From JBHPCZ01 sp042573625 (GTDB lineage: Bacteria; Desulfobacterota; Desulfobacteria; Desulfobacterales; UBA11574): 47,840 nt of DNA. The notes below the pieces were generated by a model. That model saw nothing but the letters and a program-made list of their open reading frames with translations. It did no database searches and had not been told where the DNA came from. Where the stretch lies: contig JBHPCZ010000010.1 of NCBI GenBank assembly GCA_042573625.1, positions 1-47,840 on the forward strand, in the 5' to 3' direction. Positions 17,143-26,068 of this stretch are shown in pieces. The translations under genes and the position numbers were made by a program. The first letter of the stretch is position 1; every line of letters begins with the position of its first letter.

Positions 17143-19425
17143 TCATTTACCCGCGATCGCCGCCGCAACCACCGCCTGCCCCAGGGATATCCCCCCGTCA
17201 TTGGTCGGTACACGTGTATGCGTGTAGACTTGAAAGTTTTTTCCTTCCAGAGCCTGAATCAAACCGGTCAAGAGGAGTGAATTCTGGAATACGCCCCCGC
17301 TTAAAGCAACGTTTTGAATCCCGATTTCCTTTCTCAATTTGTCACACAGCTCCGAAAACAGATGAACCAGCGTTGCATGAAATTTGCCGCTAATTACGGA
17401 AGTGTGAACATCATTATGAATATCCTGCACCACACCTCGAACAATCGACGCCGGAAGGATTTTGCGGGTATTCTTTTCTGTCACCCATTCATAATCATAG
17501 ATCTCGTCATCGATTCCTTCTGCCGTCATCTCCAGTTCCATGGCCGCCTGTCCTTCATAGGCGACACGATTCCGAATGCCGGTTATCGCGGCAATCCCGT
17601 CAAAAAGTCGTCCCAGACTTGATGTCATCGGAGAATTGACGCTTTTTTTAATCATCTCCACGATGAATTGAATCCTGCTCTCCTCAATTTCGCTTAAAAT
17701 CGGCAAATCAAGATCCCAGAATTCATCACCGAATGCATTGTAAAGGTAACTGACAGCCATACGCCAGGGTTCTTTGATGGCTGCGGCGCTTCCCGGCATC
17801 GGCACATACGACAAATGCGCAGCGCGTGTAAATCGAGCAAGCTCCGTAACGAGCACCTCTCCGCCCCATATGGTTCCGTCAGTCCCATACCCGGTGCCGT
17901 CAAAAGAAAGCCCGATGACTGGATCCTCCAGCCTGTTCTCTGCCATGCAGCTGACAATATGCGCGTGGTGATGTTGAACCGGTATCTTCTCCATTTCATC
18001 CAGTTCCTGCGCATATTGTGTGCTGAGATAATCCGGGTGAAGATCATAGGCAACAATCTTCGGATCAATGCCCAGAATCCGTTTCATGTGGTTGATAGTC
18101 AATTGAAAAAATTCATATGTTGAAAGGTTTTCAAGATCCCCGATATGCTGGCTTAAAAAAGCATTGTCCTCTTTTGTCAGGCATACCGTATTTTTTAATT
18201 CTGCACCACAGGCAAGGATGTGCGGAACTTTGTGCTTCAAAAAGACGGGTGTCGGAATATACCCCCTTGATCGGCGGATAAAACGGATAGACCCGGCGGT
18301 TGTTCTGACAATCGAATCGTCACTTCGAAGGTAAATGTCCCTGTTGTGGATCAAAAAGTAATCGGCAATATCAAAAAGCCGTTCAAACGCATCCGCATTG
18401 CCGATGGCAATTGGCTCTTCACTGATGTTACCGCTGGTCATCACCAGCGTTGCGAAATCGTAACTGAGCAGGAGGTAGTGAAGTGGCGTGTATGGAAGCA
18501 TTGCCCCAAAATAGCGGTTCCGCGGTGAAACCGCCGGTGATATGGAATTGGGTTCCTTTTTTCGAAGCAGAACAATGGGACGCTGGGGGGATGTGATAAG
18601 GTGCTCTTCTTCGGGGTCTATATGGGCATAGGCGCTGATGCGGTCAATATTTTCAGACATGATGGCCAACGGTTTTTCTTCTCGACGCTTCCTTTCTCTA
18701 AGCCGCAACACCGCATCATGGTTCCGGGCATCCACAGCAAGGTGGAACCCGCCCAGGCCCTTAACAGCGACAACAAATCCCTCTTTTAGCAGGGTTGCGG
18801 TTCTTTTAATAGGCGCTTTTGTCTCGATTATCTTTCCAGTGTTGTCATAGAGGGCAACCTGCGGGCCGCATACGGGGCACGCATTGGGCTGGGCGTGAAA
18901 TCTTCTGTTCCCGGGGTCATTATATTCAGCCTGGCACGGGTCACACATTTTAAAATGCTTCATCGAGGTGTTGGGCCGGTCATACGGAATATCATCAATA
19001 ATTGTATATCTGGGTCCGCAATGGGTGCAGTTGGTAAACGGATATTGATACCGGCGATCATCGGGGTCAAAAATTTCTTTACGACAGTCCCCGCAAATCG
19101 ACATGTCCGGTGAAATCAGTGTGGCTCGATGGGTTCCGACTTGGCTTTCGATGATTGAAAAATCATTAAAATTTTTAACGGATTCAGGCTGGATTGAAAC
19201 ATCGGTGATACGGGCCAGCGGCGGCGTCTTCCCTGTAATATCCGTACAGAAAAGATCAATATTCCGGGCATTCCCTTCAATGTGAACGGTTACCCCCGAA
19301 GATGTATTGGAGACTTCTCCCTTTATGCTGTATTCTTTTGCCAGCTTATAAATAAACGGGCGAAACCCGACACCTTGAACAATGCCGCTGATTTTCAGCT
19401 GTTTTGCAATGATTTCTTCTGCCAT
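17143..19425 (-). CDS. hypF: carbamoyltransferase HypF
   Basis: The 760-residue protein has all HypF domains. An acylphosphatase-like domain comes first (GIVQGVGFRPFIYKLA, about residues 13-28). Two zinc-finger motifs follow (CGDCRKEIF ... CTHCGPRY and CDPCQAEYN ... CPVCGPQ, about 110-190), then a YrdC-like domain (KGLGGFHLAVDA, MTSGNISEEP) and the C-terminal Kae1-like carbamoyltransferase (VQHHHAHIVSCM, LSFDGTGYGTDGTIWGGE, LSGGVFQNSLL). It makes carbamoyl-AMP from carbamoyl phosphate and ATP and transfers the carbamoyl group to the HypE cysteine. It lies between hypC and hypD in the same direction. Confidence 0.97.
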   Translation of the reverse strand: MAEEIIAKQLKISGIVQGVGFRPFIYKLAKEYSIKGEVSNTSSGVTVHIEGNARNIDLFCTDITGKTPPLARITDVSIQPESVKNFNDFSIIESQVGTHRATLISPDMSICGDCRKEIFDPDDRRYQYPFTNCTHCGPRYTIIDDIPYDRPNTSMKHFKMCDPCQAEYNDPGNRRFHAQPNACPVCGPQVALYDNTGKIIETKAPIKRTATLLKEGFVVAVKGLGGFHLAVDARNHDAVLRLRERKRREEKPLAIMSENIDRISAYAHIDPEEEHLITSPQRPIVLLRKKEPNSISPAVSPRNRYFGAMLPYTPLHYLLLSYDFATLVMTSGNISEEPIAIGNADAFERLFDIADYFLIHNRDIYLRSDDSIVRTTAGSIRFIRRSRGYIPTPVFLKHKVPHILACGAELKNTVCLTKEDNAFLSQHIGDLENLSTYEFFQLTINHMKRILGIDPKIVAYDLHPDYLSTQYAQELDEMEKIPVQHHHAHIVSCMAENRLEDPVIGLSFDGTGYGTDGTIWGGEVLVTELARFTRAAHLSYVPMPGSAAAIKEPWRMAVSYLYNAFGDEFWDLDLPILSEIEESRIQFIVEMIKKSVNSPMTSSLGRLFDGIAAITGIRNRVAYEGQAAMELEMTAEGIDDEIYDYEWVTEKNTRKILPASIVRGVVQDIHNDVHTSVISGKFHATLVHLFSELCDKLRKEIGIQNVALSGGVFQNSLLLTGLIQALEGKNFQVYTHTRVPTNDGGISLGQAVVAAAIAGK

Positions 19426-19488
19426 GGATAACTGAGAAGAGGGTGCTTAATGAGGGTTGGTCATGAGGCCTAAAGAACAGTATCCGAT

Positions 19489-19734
19489 TTATTCCTTTGA
19501 TTCATCTCTTAGCTGATCCACCAGGGCTGCGGCCTCCCGTAAAAGATCCAATGTTTCCATTGCCGCAGCTTCATCGATCTTATTTATGGCAAAACCAGCA
19601 TGGACAATAACGTACTCCCCGACCTTTGGATCTTCAAGGAGTAAAAGGCTAGCCGTTCTTCTAACCCCGTCAACATCTATTGTTGCCATGTTATCTTCTA
19701 TTGTTATGATTTTAGATGGGATTGCAAGACACAT
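19489..19734 (-). CDS. hypC: hydrogenase maturation chaperone HypC
   Basis: Starting at the ATG at 19734 gives an 81-residue protein opening with MCLAIPSKI, the invariant HypC N-terminus whose Cys2 binds the iron being loaded. AAGGAG stands about ten bases upstream. The longer frame from 19764 would bury Cys2 and is rejected. The DPKVGEYVIVHAGFAI segment is typical. It overlaps the end of the protease gene by 23 bases, indicating translational coupling. Its partners are HypD and the hydrogenase large-subunit precursor. Confidence 0.95.
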   Translation of the reverse strand: MCLAIPSKIITIEDNMATIDVDGVRRTASLLLLEDPKVGEYVIVHAGFAINKIDEAAAMETLDLLREAAALVDQLRDESKE

Positions 19735-20227
19735 GATCACCTGCTCCTTTGGTATAGGATACACCCAGACGGTCGAGTTCTGCCAGAATCATACCGATCA
19801 TGGGATCTATTTTTGACCGTGTCGTCGATGTCAATTCAATGCCGAGCGTCTCGATATCTTCGGGTTCCACTCCCAATATCACTGTTTCAGGAACTTTATC
19901 AAGCACCTGGCACATGGTCAAGGCTTCTAAAAAATCGATCTCATGAAGAGAAGCTTTCGCACGGATGCGTTCCGGCAGATCCTTTCTTTCCAACCGATGG
20001 AGAGAACCTGGTTTGCCTTTATTTTTTACCGCATCAATAACAATAAGGTGATCCGCTTCTGACATAACGCCCAGAAGATTCATGCCGAGGACGCCGCCGT
20101 CAACCACCGAAACATTTTCCGGAAAATCATATCTTTCTATCAAATTTTCAATAACGCGGACGCCAAATCCTTCATCGCAAAAAAGAATGTTGCCGATGCC
20201 CAAAATGACAATGTTTTGTGCGCTCAT
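19712..20227 (-). CDS. hydrogenase maturation endopeptidase (HyaD/HybD family)
   Basis: The 171-residue protein is a nickel-dependent maturation protease that removes the C-terminal tail of the large subunit after metal insertion. The start (IVILGIGNILFCDEGFGV) carries the conserved acidic nickel-sensing residue, followed by VVDGGVLGMNLL and the second conserved acid in LIVIDAVKN; the SLHEIDF segment carries the histidine of the family. It is placed directly behind hynBA, as expected for the dedicated protease of this hydrogenase. In this organism it would have to accept a large subunit with a selenocysteine ligand. Confidence 0.93.
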   Translation of the reverse strand: MSAQNIVILGIGNILFCDEGFGVRVIENLIERYDFPENVSVVDGGVLGMNLLGVMSEADHLIVIDAVKNKGKPGSLHRLERKDLPERIRAKASLHEIDFLEALTMCQVLDKVPETVILGVEPEDIETLGIELTSTTRSKIDPMIGMILAELDRLGVSYTKGAGDHVSCNPI

Positions 20228-20412
20228 AAGTTACCCCTTTCCCCTGCCCTAACCTCTTTTCATTAGGGGAGGGGGACATGTTCAGTTTTATCGCTTTTTC
20301 CCGCAAGTCCGCCATTCCTGTATACGAAATCTACCTTTTAAAGTTTCTGGGTTTTGTAAGCCGGCGAGCAATCTAATTCAAACAGGAAGTGTTATTGAAC
20401 ATCGGTGAGCTT

Positions 20413-20447
20413 CCTCTCAGCTTCCCTGTTAAAAGGAAGCTGAGAGG
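20413..20447 (-). terminator. 13-bp perfect hairpin between hynA and its protease gene
   Basis: CCTCTCAGCTTCC (20413-20425) and GGAAGCTGAGAGG (20435-20447) pair perfectly around a nine-base loop, beginning 15 bases after the hynA stop. On the minus strand no U run follows, so attenuation or an mRNA-stabilising end for hynBA seems more likely than full termination. Confidence 0.55.
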
Positions 20448-20461
20448 ATATTAATTTTTTT

Positions 20462-22114
20462 TTACAATGCCTTGACTTTATAGACCTGATTGGAATCAGG
20501 ATCAATGACGTGAACGCCGCAGGCAATGCATGGATCAAAAGAGTGAACCGTTCGTAAGACCTCCAGAGGACGCTTGGGATCTGCCACCGGTGTTCCGATG
20601 AGAGCCTCTTCAACCGGTCCGAGTTTGCCTTTTGCACATCGGGGACCTAAGTTCCAGGTCGATGGTACAACATATTGGTAATTTTTGATCTTGCCTTTTT
20701 CGATGTTGATCCAATGCCCCAGAGAGCCCCTTGGGACATCATTCAATCCAACACCCTGGGCGCTGTTGGGCATCGTCCATTTTTGATAGGTTTTGGTATC
20801 GCCATTCTTAACATTTCCGACCAGCTCCATAAGCCAGCCTTCCATGGCGTTTCCGATGGCAACGGTCTCAAGGCCTCGAGCAGCCGTCCTGCCCAAAGTT
20901 GAAAACAGAGCGGCAACCGGAATGTTGAGTTTCTTCAATGTGCTGTCAACCAGCGCTTTAATCTCCGGTTTTCCTTTGCCATAAGCCACCAGTACTCTGG
21001 CCAGCGGTCCCACTTCGCAAGGATCGTCTTCATACCGCGGTGCCTTGAACCAGGAATATTTTCCATCACCGGGCCGGTATTTGGGATCTTCCTTCAACGG
21101 TTTGGTTTCGCCTTTGTAAGGATGTTTGGCCGAGCCCTTTTCATACCATGCACGCGTTACATCCTCGGTAACCCCTTTCTGATTGGCCATCTTCATGCCG
21201 GCAAGGTCTCTATTCTTAATCACGCCCCTGGGCATAAAGAGGCTGTCAGGCTCCTTGTCGCTTTCAGGAAAATCACCCCATGCAAGGAAATTGGTGGTGC
21301 CGCCGATGGCGCCCCAGTCCTTGTAAAAAGACGCCACTGCTACCAGATCCGGAATGTAAACATTTTTGATAAAATTTTGGGTCTCTTTCCAGAGATACAA
21401 AAATTCAGCGATTCTGTCCGGTGTCAAATCTTTAACACAGGTAACACCACCCACGGCAAGCCCCTGCAGGTGCGGGTTCTTTCCGGCGAAAATGGCATGC
21501 ATTCTGGCAGCCCTGGCCTGAATTCTCAATGCTTCAATATAATGAGCGGCTGCCATCAGGTTGGCTTCAGGCGGCAGTTTATAGGCCGGATGCCCCCAGT
21601 AGGCATTGCTGAAGGGGCCGAGCTGTCCGCTGTCAACAAATGTTCTCAGCCGTTGCTGGACCTGCTTGTAGTATACCGCTCCGCCGACGGATGCATTGCT
21701 GACATTATCGGCCAGCTTCGCGGTTGCTGCTGGATCTGCTTTTGTGGTCGCGCTGACAATGTCCACCCAGTCCAGCGCATGAAGATGATAAAAATGAACA
21801 AGGTGGTCTGCCTGAAACTGCGCGCCGTGAAGGAGGTTTCGAATAATTCGTGCATTAGCCGGAATCTTAACGCCAACGGCGTCTTCTACTGCCCTCACCG
21901 AGGCCAGTGCATGCGTCAGCGTTCAGACGCCGCATGAGCGCTGAACAAAGTGATGCGCGTCCTGGGGATCTCTCCCCTGGAGAATCAGTTCGATTCCCCT
22001 GAACATCTGCCCGGAACTCCAGGCATTTATGACCTTACCGCCCGCCACTTCCACTTCGATACGAAGGTGGCCTTCTATTCTGGTAATCGGATCTATCGTT
22101 ATTCTTTTTGCCAT
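20462..22114 (-). CDS. hynA: periplasmic [NiFe] hydrogenase large subunit with in-frame TGA (selenocysteine) in the N-terminal motif
   Basis: Read through one TGA at 21923-21925, the protein has 550 residues, the normal length for Group 1 large subunits. Similarity is continuous on both sides: RITIDPITRIEGHLRIE at the start, the L1 motif RSCGV-Sec-TLTHALASVRAVEDA, and the C-terminal L2 motif DPCIACGVH (Cys529, Cys532, His535), followed by a 15-residue tail for the protease to remove. The TGA stands at residue 64, where other hydrogenases have the second cysteine of RxCGxC, a bridging ligand of Ni and Fe. Cys61 is retained. A SECIS-like hairpin lies just behind. The subunit oxidises or makes H2 in the periplasm. 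A nonsense mutation is the main alternative, but no other damage is visible. Confidence 0.9.
21888..21908 (-). promoter_or_regulatory. SECIS-like hairpin downstream of the hynA TGA
   Basis: On the minus strand, 14 bases after the TGA, ACTGGCCTC and GAGGGCAGT pair with a single G-G mismatch around the loop GGU. The loop begins 24 bases after the TGA and has a G first and a GU, matching the usual bacterial SECIS geometry (apical loop roughly 16-37 bases away, conserved G). The same bases encode the conserved ALASVRAV segment, so part of the pairing may be coincidental. Confidence 0.6.
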
Positions 22115-22167
22115 ATTATCTCCCCCTTTTTCTTAAAAAGGATTGTTGTCAAATCAATTTTAAGTGG

Positions 22168-23109
22168 CTACATTTCCTTATAAAATGGGCTAAATTTGTC
22201 CCAGAAGTCGGGCTGGCTGCATCCGATGCAGGGATGGCCCGCTTCAACCGGCCAGCTGGTGCCGTCATTAAATTTTGCAGTCGGGCAATTATTATAGGTT
22301 TCAGGCCCTCTGCATCCCATTTTGTACAGGCAGTAGCCCATGGCCGCTTCTTCTGATCCAAATTCGGTGACGAACTCGTCATTTTCAAAATGGCTTCTTC
22401 TCTGGCATTGATCATGGATGGTTTTACCATAGGCAAAGAGCGGTCTGCCCAGCTCGTCAAGCGCCGGGAGTTTACCAAGGAGGAGATAGTTTACGACGGT
22501 TCCGACAAAACTGACCGGATTGGGAGGGCATCCCGGAATATTCAGCGTCTTTATACCCAGGGCATCTCCCACACTTTTGTATCCGCCGGGATTTGGTTTG
22601 GCTGCCTGAACACCTCCGAAAGATGAACACGCGCCGATGCAGATCGTTGCGGCTGCCTTGGGAACCACGTCTTTTGCGATCTCAAGGAATGTTCGGCCCC
22701 CGATTTTTCCATAAGCGCCGTTATACTTCGTTGCAATCGCACCTTCGACAACACAGATGAATTGACCTTTGTACTTTTTAACCGCTGAGCGGAGTTGTTC
22801 TTCCGCCTGATGTCCCGCAGCCGCCATGATGGTTTCATGGTATTCGACAGAAAGCACTTCGAGAACCAGATCATCAACATAGGGATACTGGGATCTTAAC
22901 AGGGCTTCCGAACATCCCGTGCATTCGGCAAAATGTAGCCAAATGACCGGCGGTCGCTGCTTCGGGGCTGCAAAGACCTCTGCCACCTTTGGGACAAACG
23001 ATGATGAGAGCCCCATAGTCGCAGTGAGGGCCGTACAGTACTTCATGAAGTCTCGTCGTGAAACCCCTTTTTCCTTTAGCCTCTCATAAAAATTTTTTTC
23101 CTTTTCCAT
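22168..23109 (-). CDS. hynB: periplasmic [NiFe] hydrogenase small subunit
   Basis: The protein has 313 residues when started at the ATG at 23109, which follows AGGAGGT by four bases; the ATG at 23127 lies upstream of that site and is rejected. A twin-arginine signal (SRRDFMKYC, arginines 18-19) exports the folded heterodimer. Cluster ligands are visible: proximal ECTGCSE with downstream GACSSFGG and PGCPPNP, distal HDQCQRRSHF, and the medial CPTAKFNDGTSWPVEAGHPCIGC. The medial site has Pro, not Cys, at the position that separates [3Fe-4S] from [4Fe-4S] enzymes, so a [3Fe-4S] cluster is expected, unlike typical [NiFeSe] hydrogenases. No C-terminal membrane helix is present, so the enzyme is soluble and probably passes electrons to cytochrome c3. 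hynA follows after 53 bases. Confidence 0.96.
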   Translation of the reverse strand: MEKEKNFYERLKEKGVSRRDFMKYCTALTATMGLSSSFVPKVAEVFAAPKQRPPVIWLHFAECTGCSEALLRSQYPYVDDLVLEVLSVEYHETIMAAAGHQAEEQLRSAVKKYKGQFICVVEGAIATKYNGAYGKIGGRTFLEIAKDVVPKAAATICIGACSSFGGVQAAKPNPGGYKSVGDALGIKTLNIPGCPPNPVSFVGTVVNYLLLGKLPALDELGRPLFAYGKTIHDQCQRRSHFENDEFVTEFGSEEAAMGYCLYKMGCRGPETYNNCPTAKFNDGTSWPVEAGHPCIGCSQPDFWDKFSPFYKEM

Positions 23110-23278
23110 TGGCACCTCCTGATGCAATTATGAAATGCTGGAACCATGAGCAACAATCATTTTTGCAAACACACTTTATTCCTGAGCCCATTTTCTTCGA
23201 AACTCATCATTCCGCCATTCCAAGGGTCCATTGTTCTCCACTTTTGTCGGATAATCACAGGAAAACACTCCAGCGCAG

Positions 23279-23308
23279 TTTATATGTCTAATGCCGATGG
23301 GTTGTCAA
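23279..23308 (-). promoter_or_regulatory. putative sigma70-type promoter of hynBA
   Basis: On the minus strand TTGACA (-35, 23303-23308) is followed after 18 bases by TATAAA (-10, 23279-23284). The expected start is about 160 bases before hynB. No other strong candidate was seen in the gap. Confidence 0.5.
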
Positions 23309-23498
23309 GTTGATAATTATACCGCTATAAGCAATGACCGGTTGACAAAGAAACAAGATTTTAACATCTACGTTAAACAGAAGCCGAATGTCATTCGGTA
23401 ATGTTCTGATAAATTTTGCGGCGTTTTCAGCGATAAACGAATTATGATTTGCACAAATCTTTGGAAAGGGCAGAAAAGCATTGAAACCTTTCCGGTAA

Positions 23499-23711
23499 TG
23501 GCCAGGCGGCTACCCCGGGTCTTTCTTTGAAATGATCCGTGTGGCCAATCTGCGCACTCTGGACTGGACACTGGATCAGTTTTACAATGTCGGTGCCGGT
23601 CCCCAGGAATATACAGGATATTTTAGGCAAAGTATGCGACTCAGCCGCTGGCTGGAAAAAAATTGGGACCTATTGTCTGAGCCTGTCTTGAAATACAGAA
23701 TACACCTCTAA
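23499..23711 (+). pseudogene. fragment of an unrecognised gene in the hynB-dsrP gap
   Basis: An open stretch without a good start encodes a protein-like C-terminal end: GYPGSFFEMIRVANLRTLDW ... WLEKNWDLLSEPVLKYRIHL and then TAA. The composition (many Trp, Arg, Leu, Asn) is coding-like, but the frame is closed by TAA just upstream and the only ATG (23532) has no ribosome-binding site. It is probably the remnant of a larger gene. Apart from this, the hynB promoter and the terminator near 24075, I see nothing in the 980-base gap. Confidence 0.3.
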
Positions 23712-24054
23712 TTATGCAAAAGCACAAATAGAGAGGGATCGATTTGAATTTGCCCTAAACTTGATTTCATGATTCTTTCGCAGCAAAAGATGCGTTGAGG
23801 TTTGTTGTTAAATTCTTGAAATACAGTTACAGAATATTTTGTTGTTTTATAGATTACAAAAAGGTGCCGATATCTTGCCACGACATGAAATCCATTAAAG
23901 TTGATAGATATCAAATTGCGACTGCAAATATCAAGTTAAGATCATTTTACAGATATCCATTCCTCTTCACAAAACGATAGTTGTTTTGATTTCTTCCGGA
24001 TATCCTGATTTTGGGTTTGGTTTAAAAGGCGTGACTTAGAAAGAACAACAGCCA

Positions 24055-24095
24055 TAAAAAAGGGGTTCCCCCTTTTGGGGGAACCCCTTTTAAGT
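24055..24095 (-). terminator. intrinsic terminator after dsrP
   Basis: A perfect 15-bp stem (AAAAGGGGTTCCCCC at 24058-24072 with its complement at 24077-24091) and four-base loop. Read on the minus strand it is followed by TTTTTT. It lies just beyond the dsrP stop and closes the dsr operon; its near symmetry would let it work from the other side too. Confidence 0.9.
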
Positions 24096-24108
24096 TTTCA
24101 TTGGTTGA

Positions 24109-25272
24109 TTAACTTAATCCGGCAACCTCTTCCTTGACTGTTACAGCGATTTTGTAAAAAACCGTCAATATAGAGAAGCCGATCGCCCATATGCCAAGAG
24201 CGATGGCGATTTCAGGCAGGGTCGGAATATATTCACTCACATGATGAAGCGGATTCGGCACAAAACCGCCGGAAATCATTCCCATCCCCTTGTCAATCCA
24301 CGTACCGGCAAACACGGTCACACAGGCTACGGCCAGAATGCTCTCATTGTTGCGGGTGATCGGATTGACCAGCAGGATAATCGATACCAGCATCAGTATC
24401 ATGGATGCCCACATCCAGGGCACATAGGCCCCGTGTCCTTGAAGGCCAACAAAAAGGTATATCAAGTGGTCCATATGCTCGGGTATCCTGCTGTAAAATA
24501 CCACAAACACCTCGCAGAGAAAGAAGAACACATTGACGCAAATCGCGTATGCCACAATTTTAGATAGGGACCGAATTTGTTCGCTGCCCGGGTCAAACTT
24601 GGTAAACTTCCTGACAAGTAGGCACAGCAGGATGAGTAATGCCGGACCGGCTGCAAACGCCGAGGAAAGAAAGCGGGGCGCCAGGATGGCTGTCAGCCAG
24701 AACCCTCTGCCCGGAAGACCGCAGTATAGAAAGGCCGTAACCGTATGAATACTGACAGCCCAGGGAATCGAAAGGTAAATTAACGGCTTTAGCCATTTGG
24801 CAGGTGCAACATTGTTTCGCTCTGCTTCTAGGACTTTCCAGCCAATAACAATGTTCAGAAAAAGATACCCGTTTAAAACGATCATATCCCAGAAGAGAAC
24901 GGAGTTGGGGGTCGGGTACAACATAACATTTAAAACACGCATCGGCTGGCCGAGGTCCACAAAAATAAAGAGAACACACATGCTCACCGAAGCGACGGCC
25001 AGGAATTCTCCCAGGATGGTCACCCTGCCGAAAGCTTTATAGTTGTGCAGGTAGTAAGGGAGAACGACCATTACCGCCGATGCGGCGACACCGACAAGAA
25101 ACGTGAACTGGGCGATATAAAATCCCCAGGATACGTCTCTGCTCATCCCCGTTATTCCCAGGCCGAAATCAAACTGCCAAAGATAGCAAACAAAACCAAC
25201 ACCGATGGGGATCGATAGTACCGCCAACAATCCATAGTATTTTTTACTTCCTGTTAACGCCTTTTCAAGCAT
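24109..25272 (-). CDS. dsrP: DsrP, NrfD-like integral membrane subunit
   Basis: The 387-residue protein belongs to the NrfD/PsrC family, with about ten membrane helices and few charged segments. DsrP is one of two quinone-reacting subunits of the DsrMKJOP complex, which links the menaquinone pool and periplasmic redox carriers to DsrC disulfide reduction in the cytoplasm. I chose the ATG at 25272 (MLEKALTG...), preceded by GAGGTGG; the in-frame TTG at 25287 overlaps dsrO and is less likely. It is the last gene of the operon and is followed by a strong terminator. Confidence 0.93.
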   Translation of the reverse strand: MLEKALTGSKKYYGLLAVLSIPIGVGFVCYLWQFDFGLGITGMSRDVSWGFYIAQFTFLVGVAASAVMVVLPYYLHNYKAFGRVTILGEFLAVASVSMCVLFIFVDLGQPMRVLNVMLYPTPNSVLFWDMIVLNGYLFLNIVIGWKVLEAERNNVAPAKWLKPLIYLSIPWAVSIHTVTAFLYCGLPGRGFWLTAILAPRFLSSAFAAGPALLILLCLLVRKFTKFDPGSEQIRSLSKIVAYAICVNVFFFLCEVFVVFYSRIPEHMDHLIYLFVGLQGHGAYVPWMWASMILMLVSIILLVNPITRNNESILAVACVTVFAGTWIDKGMGMISGGFVPNPLHHVSEYIPTLPEIAIALGIWAIGFSILTVFYKIAVTVKEEVAGLS

Positions 25273-25279
25273 AACCACC

Positions 25280-26068
25280 TCATACAATATAGAAGACTGA
25301 TGGCCCTGCGCCCAGGGCCGGTTTACGACGAATGGTGTAATTGGATCTTAACAGCTCTCTGACTTTTGAATGGGGATCATCCAGATCTCCTGCAACCATT
25401 ATACCCTTGGACGCCTCAACACAGGCGGGCATTTGACCCACGGCCAGCCTTTCCGCGCAGAAATTGCACTTTTCAACAACCCCTTTCATCCGGGTGGGGA
25501 ATTTGCTGTTTCTCTCCTTGACAAAGGGACGCGGATCCCTGAAGTTGAAGCTCCTCGATCCATAGGGGCAGGCCGCCATGCAGAACCGGCAACCGATACA
25601 CCGGTGAAAATCCATCAAAACGATGCCGTCTTCGCGTTTAAAGGTCGCCTTGGTGGGGCACGCACGGACACAGGCGGGCTTTTCACAGTGATTGCAGAGT
25701 GTCAAAAAAGGCAGATGCGCGACCTTTTCATGAAGAAAGGCGTGTTCCTGTGTGGGAAAGACATGTTTAAACTCTTCGATCCAGATCCACTTTATTTCAT
25801 GCCGCTTGTTTTCAAGCTTGGGCACATTGTGGATCTTGTGGCAGGCCTCAATCATCGGCTCGAGATCTCCTTCAGACTCGATCTTCCGGGTGTCGATGAC
25901 CATGCCCCACCGTTCGGCAGTCAGGACATCTTTGCCTTTCATGGTTTTCGGCTCGGGCGTGTCTCCGGGCCCGCCGGACGCGGCAAGGGCGTTAAATACG
26001 GGCTTGACCCCTAACCCGAGCGCTGAAATTCCAGCTATTTTCAAAAAGCGTCTTCTGCTGTTTTCCAT
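25280..26068 (-). CDS. dsrO: DsrO, periplasmic ferredoxin-like subunit
   Basis: The 262-residue protein begins with a twin-arginine signal (SRRRFLKIAGISALG) and is therefore exported folded. Cysteine groups of a multi-cluster ferredoxin are clear: CNHCEKPACVRACPT, CIGCRFCMAACPYG and CNFCAERLAVGQMPACVEAS. DsrO mediates electron transfer between DsrJ and DsrP on the periplasmic side. The start ATG at 26068 overlaps the dsrJ stop by one base (TGATG) and has GGAG upstream. Confidence 0.95.
   Translation of the reverse strand: MENSRRRFLKIAGISALGLGVKPVFNALAASGGPGDTPEPKTMKGKDVLTAERWGMVIDTRKIESEGDLEPMIEACHKIHNVPKLENKRHEIKWIWIEEFKHVFPTQEHAFLHEKVAHLPFLTLCNHCEKPACVRACPTKATFKREDGIVLMDFHRCIGCRFCMAACPYGSRSFNFRDPRPFVKERNSKFPTRMKGVVEKCNFCAERLAVGQMPACVEASKGIMVAGDLDDPHSKVRELLRSNYTIRRKPALGAGPSVFYIV

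Noticed and set aside
20462..20540. Selenocysteine in the C-terminal motif of HynA
   Set aside because: The codons there give an ordinary DPCIACGVH; no TGA is present.
20462..21898. Treating hynA as two separate genes, with a GTG start after the TGA
   Set aside because: Both halves are in the same frame and together give one normal 550-residue large subunit; the GTG lies in the middle of a conserved helix and has no ribosome-binding site.
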